Positions 21,865 to 31,405 of a stretch of DNA of 64,000 nucleotides are shown here, one piece after another. The position numbers and the translations under genes are program-made. Position 1 is the first letter of the stretch; every line of letters starts with the position of its first letter. This stretch comes from Sacculina carcini (taxonomy: Eukaryota > Arthropoda > Thecostraca > Sacculinidae). The notes below the pieces were generated by a model. It ran no database searches. It saw only the letters and a list, made by a program, of their open reading frames with translations, and was not told the DNA's origin. The stretch is from the NCBI GenBank assembly GCA_916048095.2, contig OU696572.1:8688629-8752628 (forward strand), read 5' to 3'.

Positions 21865-22515
21865 ACTCTCATTTATGGTGATAAAAAGTTATTTAACGAA
21901 TATTCAGCAAAATTCTAGGGTTGTATTATTGCATCCCAAGCCAAATTATAGGGGTGTGCATTAGGGTTGGTCGATTTTTAACTTTTTTCGGAAATTCAAC
22001 TAGTGCCATGTCGCGGTCGATGCAGTTTTTCATGTTGATTCCGAATATACATACATACATACATATATATACATGTATATGTTTTATTGCAATTAATAGC
22101 AATAAACGATACATATAATATACGGATTGAAGTTGTGAACATGAAGAGCAAAATAGTGACAGAATTAAACGAACACCATCCTGCTGGTTTGAAGATCTTT
22201 CGAAACTCTTTTTTGTCCTGTCTGCCAACATACTTCTTCTTGTTTGTTGTAGTACAACAAACAAGATTGTATATTATTTGTATAGATTTAGATGAGATAT
22301 TTGATAGATAGATATTTGATGATTAGATAGATATAGATGTATAGATTGTATAGATTTGTATATTATTGTCGACTACCTCTAATGCTCTGAAAAACCAAAA
22401 TATGGTGAGTCATTCCAAATATTTGATATGATATGCTCATATGATTACACAATTTTTTCCAACACTTGGATGCAAATAATAAACATTACTATACGATGCT
22501 AGGAAATTGTCAATG
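21865..22515. other. No gene seen; ATAC and GATA-type simple repeats
   Basis: Low-complexity stretches at about 22050-22080 (ATAC) and 22290-22370 (AGATAGAT). No supported ORF. Confidence 0.5.
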
Positions 22516-23410
22516 CTAGATAAAATAGTGTTTTGTAGCACTTGTACTAGCCTTGAACTTTCCAGACCTGTGCAATAGCACTCCCAGCTCATGCATCCAC
22601 TTTATAGCATCACGTGCGCAGACACTAGCATCTACGGCCTTCTGCATGATCAGATTGATCTGGTGAGCTCCACAATGAAAGTGCATGGCTAGTGGCTGCT
22701 GCCGCAATATTCTCGCTTGACATCCCTTATACGCACCGTTCATATTTGCAGCACCATCGTATGTTTGGGCTCTTAAAGCTGAGAGCGGAAGGCTGAGTCT
22801 GGTGAGTACGTCTAATACCACTTTGCAGGCAATCTCAACCGTGGTGTTTTGAGTATTGTACATTCCGACAAATGACTCGCTGATTGTCAGGTTATCATCA
22901 ATATGTCGGATGCAGGTGGACTCTTGTTCTATGCCACTTATGTCCTGTGTTCCGTCAACAATAACTCCAAAGTATTGGTCCTCTTTGATTGATTTTGCCA
23001 AAATCCTCAGTATATGATGACAGTATATCTCGATGATTTCATTCTGTACTTTGTGAGATACGAAGCTGGTTGTCCTCTGCATGTGACACCTCAGCTCATT
23101 GTCGTCAGCAGCAATCATTGATCATATCAATCATAATCAATCAATCATACTTGCAAGCTGGTAAAAGTTTCCTCCCAGCTTATCCTTGCCCCGAAACGGC
23201 AGTCCTTGACGCAGCAGGTAACGAGCACAAGTGAACCGTTTTATCAGGCAAGTGTATGCTGTTTGCTGCTGCTTTCTTTTGCCGTCATCAATGATACTTT
23301 TCACCGGTTTTGTCTCCACCGCACACAACTGGGAGGTGGCAAATCTATGCTGATGGGAAGCCTCGCGCTCACGGAACTTGCATAGTGCTTTTTTCCAGTT
23401 GCCAAATCCA
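22516..23410 (-). pseudogene. hAT transposase core (ZMYM1-like), fragment
   Basis: The minus-strand reading matches the hAT family related to zinc-finger MYM-type protein 1. It has DQYFGVIVDGTQDISGIEQE (first catalytic Asp region), LPLSALRAQTYDGAANMNG (second Asp region) and LAMHFHCGAHQINLIMQKA (the conserved CGAH motif). Upstream, in other frames, 23137-23410 encodes WKKALCKFREREASHQHRF and further N-terminal sequence. The frame changes near 23118. The C-terminal dimerisation domain is absent. The N-terminal TTF-type finger lies at 23930-24060, separated by a foreign block. Confidence 0.75.
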
Positions 23411-23929
23411 CGGCTAATGTTTCTACGGCTAAGGTTCCACTGATAATCCTGAATAATCCACGGCTAAAGATTTTTCCACTGATCGCCCATACTTTACAGT
23501 GAATAAGCCTGTGGCTAACTGGTCCACACAATAAAACTTGGATTCAATCACAATATATTACAGCGGCGGAAGACGACGAGACGCGGATCTTGCTCGACAA
23601 CAGACACACACCAGACCCAACTGTCTGTTTGATCACCGCGTTGGGCATTTATATAATCTTGGTCACATGACCCGACTTCAAACTAGTCGCACATACAAAC
23701 ATGCATACACATATGTGTAACACACAATAATCATACACCCTTCACACGATCAACCAAATTCCCGTCTGGAGGCTACAGACGGGAATACAAACCAGGTACA
23801 CCTAGACTTGGCACACATTCACACTCATAGACATACAGACATACATGCATACAGTTGACTTGGCGGTGACACTGACAAGTGAAATAGAGTAAATGAGATA
23901 CCAAGTGAAAGAGTAATGAGTATACAATA
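23411..23929 (-). mobile_element. LTR-like insertion splitting the hAT transposase
   Basis: About 0.5 kb of non-transposase sequence separates the finger part from the core. On the minus strand it has a TATA-like ttatataaatgcc (about 23646-23658) and then an aataaa-like region. A perfect hairpin with arms attcccgtctg and cagacgggaat lies at 23758-23786. It resembles a solo LTR, but I found no second copy or certain target duplication. Confidence 0.4.
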
Positions 23930-24150
23930 CACGATACGCCACAAGCCCATACTGTGCGCTTTGGCACAGGTAAAACGCATAATCTTTTTCAAGCTTGTCT
24001 CGTAATGGATCCAATTGTAGATTGTGTACCATTTGTTCTGGAAATAAATGCGCTGTGTTTTTGTTCGTAGTGGTGGAATGTCGTTGGCATTCGGTTGATT
24101 AGGAGTATTGCTGAATATTATGCTGGCACTGTCCACCATTGCCATTTGAT
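23930..24150 (-). pseudogene. hAT transposase N-terminal TTF-type zinc finger, fragment
   Basis: It encodes FQNKWYTIYNWIHYETSLKK followed by CAKAHSMGLW, the TTF/BED-like finger of ZMYM1-type hAT transposases. Just before it an 11-residue repeat (EPNQMAMVDSA) occurs twice, from a 57-bp tandem DNA repeat at about 24124-24215. It sits in a different frame from the HMG-box ORF immediately upstream (24225-25127). Confidence 0.6.
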
Positions 24151-24224
24151 TGGGCTCATCAGCTTCAACTGATGTACCAGCACTGTCCACCATTGCCATT
24201 TGATTGGGCTCAGCAGCTTCACTA

Positions 24225-25127
24225 TTACTTGTGGTGTGATGTGACAACCGAAGGAGATGCGGCAACGTGACCCGAGTTAGCATCGACCGTGCTGTGGTCA
24301 TTGAGGGCTGCACCACTGGCAAACTGGTTACTCACACTCACTGTCGCATTGACCGTCCTATTATCCACTGCTGTGTTCTCAACCACCGGCGCTACAGCCA
24401 CCGGCGCCGCTCTTTCGAGGCCAGACGAGCCAGAGTACGACGTGAGTGCAGTGGACTCAGTTCCCGCCACGGCACTGGCAGACGCTGACTCACACATGCG
24501 CGTCGAGCTCAGAGACGATTGCTGCGAGATTACACTGGCTGGCGCACCAGTCAACAGCGCATTCTCTGTCTTGTGACAACCAGGAGATGGCGCCACCTCT
24601 TCACCGCCTTCCTGACGTACAGCCACTGCCGGGGCGTCGGCCACGGCGACGCCCGCCCGAAAGGCGGCCAGTTCGCGCACGTACTGCTGCCTGGCGGAGT
24701 CGGCGCGTGACTTGTACACGGCCTTGTTGGCCGGCTCCAGCGCCTCCCACATCGACGCCACGATCCGACTCACCTGGCCGAACGTGGCGCCCGGATTGTG
24801 GCCCTTGATCGCCGCCTGCGTGTCGCGAAAAAACAACGCATACGCCGACACAGGCCGCGGCGGCTCGCCGGGCTCCCGCTGCAGCTTGCGCTTGCGTGGA
24901 GAGCGTGGCTGTTTGCGCACTGCACCACCGCCCGCCACCCTCACAGTCGCACCGTCCACCGCTGTCAAATTGGGAGCGACAGCGGCTGGCACGTGCGCGG
25001 GCTGGCTGTGAGGGGCCAGCGAGTCGTGCGGCGACACTAGACAAGCGTCGGGCGCAGCCGGCGCCGGCGGCGTCACAAGCGACGGCTGACCGACGTCGAG
25101 CGGCCCGTAAATGCTTGACGTGTCCAT
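24225..25127 (-). CDS. TOX-type HMG-box protein, intronless, behind an LTR-like block
   Basis: 300 codons from ATG at 25127 ([13 protein letters not shown]). A basic nuclear-localisation-like stretch ([15 protein letters not shown], residues 71-85) precedes one HMG box (about 88-157). The box reads [35 protein letters not shown] and ends [11 protein letters not shown], the signature of the TOX/TOX2-4 subfamily, which binds DNA in the nucleus. The C-terminal half is Ser/Thr/Ala/Val-rich. The frame crosses the whole HMG box without an intron. The upstream 87 bp stay open but belong to an inverted repeat, so I chose the internal ATG. A retrocopy or a gene captured by an LTR element is likely. 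Expression is unknown. Confidence 0.75.
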   Translation of the reverse strand: MDTSSIYGPLDVGQPSLVTPPAPAAPDACLVSPHDSLAPHSQPAHVPAAVAPNLTAVDGATVRVAGGGAVRKQPRSPRKRKLQREPGEPPRPVSAYALFFRDTQAAIKGHNPGATFGQVSRIVASMWEALEPANKAVYKSRADSARQQYVRELAAFRAGVAVADAPAVAVRQEGGEEVAPSPGCHKTENALLTGAPASVISQQSSLSSTRMCESASASAVAGTESTALTSYSGSSGLERAAPVAVAPVVENTAVDNRTVNATVSVSNQFASGAALNDHSTVDANSGHVAASPSVVTSHHK

Positions 25128-25133
25128 GAGGCC

Positions 25134-25344
25134 GTGTGTGCTCCCGTGTGTCACGGTGTGAGCTTGGAGTCGTGTTTGTGGTGCGATCGGAGTGTGACGT
25201 CTTGTAACAAACAAAAAATATAAAATATATTACAGACAGACGCGCGTGGGCATCACCGCCCCACGCGCGCCTACAAGACGTCACACTCCGATCGCACCAC
25301 AAACACGACTCCAAGCTCACACCGTGACACACGGGAGCACACAC
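25134..25344. repeat. Perfect 73-bp inverted repeat around an LTR-end-like loop
   Basis: The arms at 25134-25206 and 25272-25344 are exact reverse complements (73 of 73). The 65-bp loop contains a GC hairpin (cgcgcgtggg ... cccacgcgcg). A transcript from the minus-strand LTR-like block would fold this leader just upstream of the HMG-box ATG at 25127. Confidence 0.92.
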
Positions 25345-25630
25345 ACATACACACACGCACAGTCCTCACCCGCCGCAACAACCAATCAGCGGCGAGCCGG
25401 TCTATCGCTCGAAGCCGCGGGACATGCATACTCGACAAACGCATACACACACACACACACCGAAACAACTGCACACACTCATCGACACAGCTATACACAC
25501 TCGCTCACACACTCTCGCACGTAATATACAATTCAACCATACACGATCACATATAGACACACTAACACGTTCACGCACACACAATCTTTCACACACACAC
25601 TCTCTCACTGCACACGATCACACCACATTA
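25203..25630 (-). mobile_element. LTR-like block upstream of the HMG-box ORF
   Basis: On the minus strand the block ends TTTGTTTGTTACA at 25203, preceded by a GC hairpin and a long CA/TG-rich upstream part. This is the same architecture as the LTRs of the small elements at 20600-21859 and 41295-42944. The left boundary is the TG at 25203; the right boundary is not defined. I found no matching second LTR downstream, so completeness is uncertain. Confidence 0.5.
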
Positions 25631-26492
25631 ATTTTAGCAACGAGAACACTGGTCTCAGTTTTATTTCGCTACTTATCATTATTCGTCACAGAGGTTCCAA
25701 AATATTTTCTTATGACCGCTCTTTTACCACCACTCTCAGACATTTTCAATGCTCACACAGAAATATGCAGGCACACATTGTGACCGAAAAACTTATGTTA
25801 TAATGGTGATCGCAATGGTAATAGTAATTTATAAGTAATCGTCCAAAAATATACATAAAACTTGACCCAAGAACCGTAAGAATAACGTCTGGAACCGCTA
25901 CGTGAAGAAATGTCTACATGCTATGGATGAAATAAAATGTCATGAAAAGAAAACTCAGCTCAAGTTATTAGCTATGCTTAGTAGCAAAGTACGACATCAC
26001 TCTTGCTCATATTTTCACATTTTCAAAAATCTGGATGGTTACTTGATCAGTGGGGTAACTACGTCTTCAACTAATGTCTTGGCAGATCACTTTTGTATAA
26101 TTTTATTCATAGGCACATGCACATTCGAGAAGTAATCATCGGGTAGAAATCCCGACATTGAGGTAATACACCCTACATCCCCTAGTATCTACGCTCCTGT
26201 CATTGCATAACTACAAGAGATGTGCGTGGGCAATTTCAACCTTGCATACATCGCTGCTAGATGACCTTGTTGGCAAACAATAAGAAACGCACACGCAGGT
26301 GATACTGATGACACAGTGAGAGAGCTGAATGAACTGATATTCGCGTCCAAACTGGTAGGGATGATTACTCTCATAAGCCACTGGAATAATCATCAATCAT
26401 GTGAAACTTTGATGGGAATGAATGCTACTTATGACTCCGATGTCATATACGTGAAGTTATATAAACTTGGTTGAAGCATCGAAGGTATACCC
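25631..26492. other. No gene seen
   Basis: AT-rich sequence with short open frames only; none has a recognisable domain. Confidence 0.5.
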
Positions 26493-26620
26493 TGTGGTAA
26501 TATGGTCCTGTGTCTTAGTCCATACTTGTAGTGCCCCCTAGCGTGGGATTATGTAACCAGGATGGACAGGGCGTTGAATACACAGTTGGTGCTCGTTGTC
26601 TCTTGTGTGTGTTTATTACA
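26493..26620 (+). repeat. 5' LTR of element 3
   Basis: 128 bp, from TGTGGTAATATGG to TTATTACA. Short LTRs of this size fit the Ty3-type elements with a fused Gag-Pol. Confidence 0.9.
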
Positions 26621-26638
26621 TGGCGCAGCCGACAGGAT
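26621..26638 (+). promoter_or_regulatory. Primer-binding site of element 3
   Basis: TGGCGCAGCCGACAGGAT directly follows the LTR. Its complement resembles the 3' acceptor and T-arm end of an animal serine tRNA; the match is from general knowledge of tRNA-Ser and not a search. Confidence 0.75.
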
Positions 26639-26736
26639 GTGAAGGTCAGTGTTAGAAATTTCCCTTTCAGTTAAAGACAATCTGGAGGTGTAAATACTGA
26701 CTTAGTGAATATTGTCATTCCGAAATTGGACTAACA

Positions 26737-29700
26737 ATGGAAAAACAGATTGAAAAACTACTTGAGGTAGTTTCAATGCAAATGCAAGCGAGTTCTGAAC
26801 GAGAAGCCCGTCAAACTCAAATAATGACGAGTTTAATGGAGCAAATGATGAGAACCGAAACAAGAAATTCGTCTCAACATACAGTCGATGAGTCACGTAC
26901 CACACCGAAATTGCCTTCATCCAATATTCCGGTTCCTATATTGCATAGCGGAGCATCGTTGCGTGAATTCGAATCATGGAGGCATAAAGTAGCAGGTTAC
27001 GTGACTTTATCTAATATCAACTTGTTATCCCCGAAAGAGCAACAAGCTATTCTTTTGTCAATGCTGGATGAGGATTGGGTGCGAATTTCAAGGTTCAATA
27101 TCATTTTCCAAGAGGATGACACACTTGACGATTGCATTTCGAAAATAAGAGAGCACATTCGAGATACTAGAAACGTGATTGTAGACCGCAGGGAATTCTT
27201 TTCTCGCAATCAACAGGACGGCGAATCATTCGACGAGTTTTTATGTGCAGTCCAAGAAATCGCCGCATATTGCGAATTTTGCGACAAATGCGAAGACAAC
27301 CGACTTCGAGATAAAATTGTGATGGGCATCCGTGATGAAGATGCGTTACAAAGAATGTTTCAAGAGAAAAAGTTGACTTTGCATGGTGCTTTAAATATTT
27401 GCCGTGCAAACGAGAGCGCCCGAATAAGCTCACAAGAATTGAAGGCGAACGAAAATGAGGTACATGCAAGTGTGTGCAAAACACAGACACAACAGGAAGG
27501 CAATGGGCGTGCGACTAATTGTAATCGCTGTGGTCGCCGACATGGGAATTCAGAATGTCGTGCATTGAAACAAAGGTGCCACAACTGTGACCAGATCGGT
27601 CATTTTGCCCGAGTATGCAAGAAGCGGAAATTCAAACCTTCGTATCAACGCGAACGAGCGGAACACAAGGATGAAAATGTACGCCTCATTATTACTGACG
27701 TAAATGTTCAAGCAGTTGAACGTCACAATATCAGGAAACTACCGTTGACAGAAGTGAGCGCGTTAACCCGCTCGGGTGAAACTGGAAGAATATGTCTAGC
27801 GACGGACACTGGAAGTGATGTGACAATCATCAACAGGCAAGTGACCAGCCTACTGAACATTGACCACAACAATCTTCTCCCCGCCAATGTGAAGCTTTTT
27901 GCAGCAAATGGGAAAAGACTCACTTGCGTGGGAACTTGCCCACTTGAACTAAAACTGGGCTCAGCAACATGCAGTACAACGGCATACGTTGTCCCCAGCA
28001 TTTCCAACGCACTTTTATCATGGGTGGACGCTATTGATTTAAGAATTTTACACAAGTCGTTTCCGAAACAACTGGAAGCAAGCGACACTTGCGATCTACA
28101 AACAAACGAGGTGTCAAAGACAAGTTGCGAGTATAGTGCCACAGATGTGTTTCGACTCACAGCTAGCAACAACACCCGTGCTGCTTCTGGTGGATGGCAA
28201 TATCATCGCTCGAGGCCTCGGTGGAATCTGAACCGAGAGCCAACTGATGAGGAAATAAACAGCCACACCACAGAGATGATAAAATGCTTCCCTCGTGTGT
28301 TTTCAGAAAGTGGAGTTTTGCGAAGCATGGAAGGTGACCCAATGAGGATCATTTTGAAAGAAGATGCCACACCAGTGAGCATTACCGCCCCTCGGTCCGT
28401 TCCGATTTGTTACCGTGACAGCTTGAAAACTCAGCTGGACAAGTTGATTGAGGAAGATGTCATTGAACCTGTCAGCCATCCAACGGCATGGTGTCATCCG
28501 ATTGTTCTAGTACCACGAAAAGATACTAACGGGAATAACACTGGATGTCGATTGACAACTGATCTGACTAAGCTCAATAGATATGTCCAGCGACCCACGC
28601 ACCCTATGCATAGCCCACTTGATGCTGTATCAACGATTACGCGTGGTTCACGATATTTTACCAAATGTGACGCAAAATCAGGGTACCATCAAATATTGAT
28701 CGATACAAGGGACAGGGATTTGACATGCTTTATCACGCATTTTGGTCGATACAGATACAAGCGCGCCCCCATGGGACTTGTTTCCAGCGGAGACGAGTTT
28801 AATCGACGTGGAGACGCAATTCTTGGTGACATTCCCAACACATGTAAAGTAGTAGACGATATCCTTATATATGATTCAAAGTACGACGATCACCTTGCAC
28901 GCGTTTGGCAGGTCCTTTGTCGATGTGACGACGCAGGCATCACTCTGAACAAGGAAAAATTCGCATTCGGTAAAAACGAAACAAATTTCTGCGGCTTTAC
29001 TGTGAGTGAGAAAGGCTACACGGTAGAATCCGGGAAGACGAGTGCAATAGAGAGATTTCCATGTCCAAAAGATATCACAGGCCTTAGATCATTCCTCGGG
29101 CTGGTTAACCAACTCGGTTACTTCTCCACTCAGATTGCCGAAAAGTCCAGACCTTTGCGAGATCTTCTGAAGCGCAATAATAAATGGATGTGGACATCCA
29201 CGCACGACACAGCGTTCAACGAAGTTAAGAACTCTCTGATGTCACCGCCTATTTTGGATTTTTTTGACCCTTCACGTGATACCATGCTGGAAGTTGACGC
29301 GGCGAAGCTGAAAGGTCTGGGATTCGTCCTTAGACAACAAGACAGCGACGGCTCCTGGCGCCTTATCCAGTGTGGATCAAGGTTTTTGACAGAGACAGAG
29401 GAACGCTACGCAGTATGCGAACTAGAAATGCTCGCTGTAGTTTGGGCATGTCGTAAGTGTAATTGCTTTGTAGCCGGGTTGAGTAATTTCATCGTTGTCA
29501 CCGATCACAAAGCTCTAGTGCCTATACTTAATTCGAAGGGCCTAGCTGATATTTCTAATCCACGCATTCAAAGACTCCGTGAGAAGATCACTCATTTAAC
29601 CTTTACGGCGAAGTGGAAAGCAGGATCCGTGAACTCCATAGCAGACGCTCTTTCACGAGCTCCTAGCGCCCCAGCTGAACCAGAAGAAGGCGATATAGCC

Positions 29701-31128
29701 GAAGCTCACATTCAATCCGTCCAGCTTTCTGCAAATGTTCTTTCGATCAATGATCATGAATTGGAAAACATTAGAGATGCCGCGAGAAACGATCCAGAAT
29801 ACTGCATGCTGAAAAATACAATTACAAGTGGGTTTCCGAATGATAAACGTCGTGTTTCTTCTTCCCTGCAGCCATTTTGGTGTGTTCGGCACGATATGGC
29901 TGTGGATGACGATCTGATTTTGTTAGGCCGACGACTTATAATCCCGAGAGCTTTACGGCGTGAAACGCTGCAGCGTCTTCATGATGGCCACCTGGGCGTA
30001 ACGAAAACCACATTGAGAGCGAGACAAACGGTCTATTGGCCCGGCATCAATAATGACATCAAGAATATCACTGCCGCATGCGAAATGTGTCGAAAATATT
30101 CCAACAGCATACAACGAGAACAGTACATCGAAGCTGAGCAACCGTCACGAATCTTCCAGTATGTGTCTGTTGATTATTTCGAACATGCAGGCAGGATGTT
30201 TATGGTATATGTCGATCGTTTATCTAACTGGCCAGTGATTTACGGCTCAAAAGCATCGACGAAGAGCGACTCAAGGTCATTGATTCATTGTCTTCGCGAG
30301 ATTTTCACGTATACCGGCGTTCCTGAGTATATGCGCAGCGATGGAGGACCTCAGTTTGTAGCTCATCGAACCAGAGACTTCCTGAGGCGATGGGGGGTAC
30401 GCCACAACATCACCAGCCCTCATTATCCACAGGCTAATGGTCATGCTGAATCTGCAGTGAAGAGAGCAAAACGGCTCATACAGAAATGCACAGACCATGG
30501 CGACATGAACACAGACGAATTTGCTCGTGGACTACTCGAACTGAGAAACGCCCCAGGAGTCGGCGGACGTTCACCTGCACAAATCGTATACGGCCATCCA
30601 CTGCGCAGTGCATTGCCAGCTCATCATCGGTCATTTGCTCCGGAATGGCAAGAAAAAGCAGACGAATGTGATAGGCGTGCTGTCAGTACTAGAGAGCGCG
30701 TTATCACCACATACAACCAAAGATCCCGAGCATTAGCACCACTACGGCTTGGACAGAGGGTATACATACAGAATCGGTCCATCGGGAGATGGGATAGGGT
30801 TGGTGATGTGTCTGCTGTGGGTCGTCATCGTGCTTATGCGATCCGTCTTCCGAGCGGTCGAATTTGGTGGCGTAACCGCCGCCATCTGATGCCGGTTACT
30901 ACCGCGAACCAGACATCGAAATCTGAACATACTCCGGACAACGGACACGACGAAGCCGACGAAGCCGACGGAAACGCTGACTGTGCCGGCGGCGTAAACG
31001 AAGCCAGCGCAGATTTCTACCATACACCGTCACCTCCGCCAGATGTGCACCCGGCTGGTCCGCGGCGCAGCCAACGTGAACGTCGCCGACCAGCTTACCT
31101 AGATGACTACGTCACTGATGCGGTGTAA
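26737..31128 (+). CDS. Gag-Pol polyprotein of element 3
   Basis: 1463 codons from ATG at 26737. Domain order: Gag (1 to about 255), two zinc knuckles (about 262-295, CNRCGRRHGNSEC and CHNCDQIGHFARVC) and protease (DTGSDVTII, about 356). Reverse transcriptase follows, with LVPRKDTNG, FTKCDAKSGYHQI and an unusual VVDD at about 705-708. RNase H has ERYAVCELEMLAVVWAC and TDHKALVPIL. Integrase has HH near 1082-1086, CC near 1114-1117, and catalytic D about 1145, D about 1202 and E about 1238 in HAESAVKRAKRLI. The tail is basic, ending RRRPAYLDDYV. Replacement of the usual Y/F by V before x-D-D is shared with element 2, so it is a lineage trait and not damage. No frameshift separates gag and pol. 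Confidence 0.93.
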   Translation: MEKQIEKLLEVVSMQMQASSEREARQTQIMTSLMEQMMRTETRNSSQHTVDESRTTPKLPSSNIPVPILHSGASLREFESWRHKVAGYVTLSNINLLSPKEQQAILLSMLDEDWVRISRFNIIFQEDDTLDDCISKIREHIRDTRNVIVDRREFFSRNQQDGESFDEFLCAVQEIAAYCEFCDKCEDNRLRDKIVMGIRDEDALQRMFQEKKLTLHGALNICRANESARISSQELKANENEVHASVCKTQTQQEGNGRATNCNRCGRRHGNSECRALKQRCHNCDQIGHFARVCKKRKFKPSYQRERAEHKDENVRLIITDVNVQAVERHNIRKLPLTEVSALTRSGETGRICLATDTGSDVTIINRQVTSLLNIDHNNLLPANVKLFAANGKRLTCVGTCPLELKLGSATCSTTAYVVPSISNALLSWVDAIDLRILHKSFPKQLEASDTCDLQTNEVSKTSCEYSATDVFRLTASNNTRAASGGWQYHRSRPRWNLNREPTDEEINSHTTEMIKCFPRVFSESGVLRSMEGDPMRIILKEDATPVSITAPRSVPICYRDSLKTQLDKLIEEDVIEPVSHPTAWCHPIVLVPRKDTNGNNTGCRLTTDLTKLNRYVQRPTHPMHSPLDAVSTITRGSRYFTKCDAKSGYHQILIDTRDRDLTCFITHFGRYRYKRAPMGLVSSGDEFNRRGDAILGDIPNTCKVVDDILIYDSKYDDHLARVWQVLCRCDDAGITLNKEKFAFGKNETNFCGFTVSEKGYTVESGKTSAIERFPCPKDITGLRSFLGLVNQLGYFSTQIAEKSRPLRDLLKRNNKWMWTSTHDTAFNEVKNSLMSPPILDFFDPSRDTMLEVDAAKLKGLGFVLRQQDSDGSWRLIQCGSRFLTETEERYAVCELEMLAVVWACRKCNCFVAGLSNFIVVTDHKALVPILNSKGLADISNPRIQRLREKITHLTFTAKWKAGSVNSIADALSRAPSAPAEPEEGDIAEAHIQSVQLSANVLSINDHELENIRDAARNDPEYCMLKNTITSGFPNDKRRVSSSLQPFWCVRHDMAVDDDLILLGRRLIIPRALRRETLQRLHDGHLGVTKTTLRARQTVYWPGINNDIKNITAACEMCRKYSNSIQREQYIEAEQPSRIFQYVSVDYFEHAGRMFMVYVDRLSNWPVIYGSKASTKSDSRSLIHCLREIFTYTGVPEYMRSDGGPQFVAHRTRDFLRRWGVRHNITSPHYPQANGHAESAVKRAKRLIQKCTDHGDMNTDEFARGLLELRNAPGVGGRSPAQIVYGHPLRSALPAHHRSFAPEWQEKADECDRRAVSTRERVITTYNQRSRALAPLRLGQRVYIQNRSIGRWDRVGDVSAVGRHRAYAIRLPSGRIWWRNRRHLMPVTTANQTSKSEHTPDNGHDEADEADGNADCAGGVNEASADFYHTPSPPPDVHPAGPRRSQRERRRPAYLDDYVTDAV

Positions 31129-31277
31129 CATTCCAGTCTTATGTTCACATGTTATATATAAGTGATTCAACTATTAACCGCGATTGTTGTTGTAAAGTAT
31201 TATTTCTTCTCTACGTATGATCCAACAATTTCATTGTTTATCTTACAATAGATAGTGTGTGTAATCTTGGAGAGGAG

Positions 31278-31405
31278 TGTGGTAATATGGTCCTGTGTCT
31301 TAGTCCATACTTGTAGTGCCCCCTAGCGTGGGATTATGTAACCAGGATGGACAGGGCGTTGAATACACAGTTGGTGCTCGTTGTCTCTTGTGTGTGTTTA
31401 TTACC
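31278..31405 (+). repeat. 3' LTR of element 3
   Basis: 128 bp, preceded by the purine tract ggagaggag. It matches the 5' LTR except at the final base (C instead of A). Confidence 0.9.

Larger units (their letters stand above)
26493..31405 (+). mobile_element. LTR retrotransposon 3 (Ty3-type, intact ORF)
   Basis: A 4913-bp element with 128-bp LTRs (26493-26620 and 31278-31405) that differ only at the last base, a TGGCGCAGCCG primer site and a single Gag-Pol ORF of 1463 codons. No 5-bp target duplication is visible (taccc versus atatg), unlike elements 1 and 2. It has the best intact coding capacity in the window. Confidence 0.92.

Noticed and set aside
24601..25356. 251-codon minus-strand frame overlapping the HMG-box ORF
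   Set aside because: It is a shadow of the GC-rich HMG-box coding region in another frame and shows no domain; the overlapping frame has the clear HMG box.
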